This document shows, piece by piece, positions 62,890 through 64,000 of a stretch of DNA of 64,000 bases. The translations under genes were made by a program, and so were the position numbers. The first letter of the stretch is position 1. Every line of letters begins with the position of its first letter. Where the stretch lies: the NCBI GenBank assembly GCA_026003175.1, contig BPGT01000001.1, positions 844,839 to 908,838 on the forward strand, read 5' to 3'. This stretch comes from Armatimonadota bacterium. Its GTDB lineage: Bacteria > Armatimonadota > HRBIN16. The notes beneath the pieces are model-generated. The model was given only the letters and a program-made list of their open reading frames with translations, ran no database searches and was not told where the DNA came from.

Positions 62890-63192
62890 ATGTGCAAATG
62901 CCTTTTGGGTGTAACCCTGCTGCTGGCTTTGGCGTCCCATCTCTGCTAGGCGCAGCAGTGGGAGTTTCCCGTCTCTGGCAGTGCTGTCTATCCCCTGCGC
63001 TGGGGCAATGTGGAGAGTAGCGATGACCTCGTGCCCAGTCCACCCGTACTGGGGTTGCCTATCTGTGCCAAAATGGATAGCACGTTGGGGTTGGGTATCC
63101 GCTGGAAAGGCACTCCCGGCGCGCTGATGGGCTGGCGTCCTGCAAAGGTCGTATTGGAAAGCGCGGTGACGGGCGAGGTGATGCGGACATAG
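62890..63192 (+). pseudogene. exported protein remnant, split from its ribosome binding site and carrying a stop
   Basis: From the ATG at 62890 the frame reads a signal peptide (MCKCLLGVTLLLALASHLC), then TAG at 62947-62949, then stays open to 63192 (AQQWEFPVSGSAVYPLRWGN, then GLGIRWKGTPGALMGWRP). The mobile element was inserted within the first codons, so the ATG now has no ribosome binding site. The gene is dead on two counts. I do not recognise its family. Confidence 0.65.
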
Positions 63193-63204
63193 CCTGGCGC
63201 AGGT

Positions 63205-64000
63205 CTATCCTCGGTGTGCTTTGGTGGTGGTCTCCACCCATACGCTCCGATATTCGTCCAGCGGGCGGTACTGCTTACGCGCCTTTTCCAGCAACAGGCG
63301 TACAGTAATTATCTCATGCGGTTTGAACGCGACGGTTACCGTGTTACGCTCCACTGGCAGGGGCGTCGGCTCACGCAGCAACATATTGACCTTCTCCGCC
63401 TTCTCGACCGCACCGTAGAAGGTGAAGCGGGCTTGGGCGGGCTTGCCGTTGACCTCAAACGCCCTCAGCACACACCATTCGCCCTCGCGGTAGAAGGCGG
63501 AGAGCACTATATCGCCCTCCACCTGCAGGAAGCTCATGGAGGCGGGCAGCTGCGGTTCGCCGGATACGTCGCGATGCACCGCCATCATCGAGCGGTTGAA
63601 CGCAATGGCTTCGCGCAGCAACGTATCGCGGCTGGGTACACTGTCCCATACCCGATATCCATAGTGCAATGCCACCTCGCGCACCCAGTTTTCTTCGTCC
63701 CACGCATCGTACATAAACAGGATGTTGCGCACGATATCGCCGTCGCGCAGGAAGCCCTGATTGCCTGCGTGCAGATATTGCAACCCGCGTGTACCGTCGG
63801 TGAGGAAGATGAAGTTTAAGCCCGTAAACGGGTTGACCACCTCCTCGAAGAACTGAGGCGAGGTCATCCAGTCGCCGGTAGGATATTTCTTGCGATACAC
63901 CCCATCAGCGCGGATGGGTGTGACCGCAAACGGGTGGTCGTGCCAGATTTCGGTGCGCTCCAGCCGGGCGGCGATATCGGTTTGCAGCGAGCGCATCATG
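63205..64000 (-). CDS. glycoside hydrolase-like protein (GH38 C-terminal type), partial
   Basis: 264 codons that run off the right edge, so the N-terminal catalytic part is not visible. The segment HDHPFAVTPIRADGVYRKKY, then SPQFFEEVVNPFTGLNFIFL, then GTRGLQYLHAGNQGFLRDGD resembles the C-terminal beta-sandwich region of alpha-mannosidase-like GH38 enzymes. The methionine at 63999 is simply the first codon in the window, not a chosen start. The assignment is tentative. Confidence 0.5.
   Translation of the reverse strand, partial: MMRSLQTDIAARLERTEIWHDHPFAVTPIRADGVYRKKYPTGDWMTSPQFFEEVVNPFTGLNFIFLTDGTRGLQYLHAGNQGFLRDGDIVRNILFMYDAWDEENWVREVALHYGYRVWDSVPSRDTLLREAIAFNRSMMAVHRDVSGEPQLPASMSFLQVEGDIVLSAFYREGEWCVLRAFEVNGKPAQARFTFYGAVEKAEKVNMLLREPTPLPVERNTVTVAFKPHEIITVRLLLEKARKQYRPLDEYRSVWVETTTKAHRG

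Overview
The window looks like a chromosomal segment of a moderately GC-rich, free-living, probably thermophilic bacterium. Several traits point to Armatimonadota or a close relative: a DUF1559-type prepilin with a terminal H-x-DG motif (19238-19969), a PEP-CTERM protein, small dockerin-repeat exported proteins, ThyX instead of ThyA, and paired active and inactive M16 peptidases. This placement is an inference from gene content; no rRNA gene is present.

Layout. 1-4818: end of a PBP4-type peptidase, a nucleotidyltransferase with a broken HEPN partner, thyX, a MazF-like toxin pair, an orphan methyltransferase fused to a nuclease-like domain, and a membrane-anchored unknown. 4838-10509: a complete NAD-linked bidirectional [NiFe] hydrogenase operon (hoxEFUYH plus the maturation protease hoxW) behind a structured leader. 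10900-11487: bioY. 15573-11491 (minus): a five-gene operon behind what I read as a fluoride riboswitch with an overlapping terminator; it encodes a DUF6062-like protein, a small unknown, a CPA2-type antiporter, a universal stress protein and an MFS permease. 15884-18515: a two-gene 2-oxoacid:ferredoxin oxidoreductase. 20450-32342: a housekeeping block (rpsO, pnp, M16 peptidase, dapB, uvrC with a frameshift, rapZ, yvcK, an MFS permease, thrC, tRNA-Lys). 32723-40333: two M16 peptidase genes separated by about 5 kb of debris, a DUF433/DUF5615 toxin-antitoxin pair, a decayed dockerin gene and a chimeric rluB remnant. 40394-49647: PEP-CTERM protein, ThuA-like protein, xerD-like recombinase, HEAT proteins, a second dockerin protein, a GNAT enzyme, a large exported repeat protein and citrate synthase. 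49679-62329: ornithine cyclodeaminase-like enzyme, a nucleotidyltransferase-galactokinase fusion, gatB, a PfkB kinase, and gltBD behind an attenuator-like leader. The window ends in a glycoside hydrolase-like fragment.

Two things stand out. The first is the fluoride-responsive operon, which couples a canonical-looking aptamer and terminator to an antiporter rather than to crcB. The second is a 186-bp non-autonomous mobile element present in five nearly identical copies. Each copy has terminal inverted repeats and is flanked by 9-bp direct repeats. At three of its four independent sites the last base of the target duplication is exactly the first T of a TTGACT -35 hexamer (rpsO-pnp, tRNA-Lys and citrate synthase promoters), so the element sits directly upstream of an intact promoter. 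At the fourth site it split a start codon from its ribosome binding site.

The exported-protein genes show much decay. There are frameshifts or in-frame stops at 18615, 35169, 43313 and 62890, and the two dockerin genes share a -1 offset inside the signal peptide next to a common C4 run. Some of these could be assembly indels, others real decay or recoding; sequence alone does not decide.
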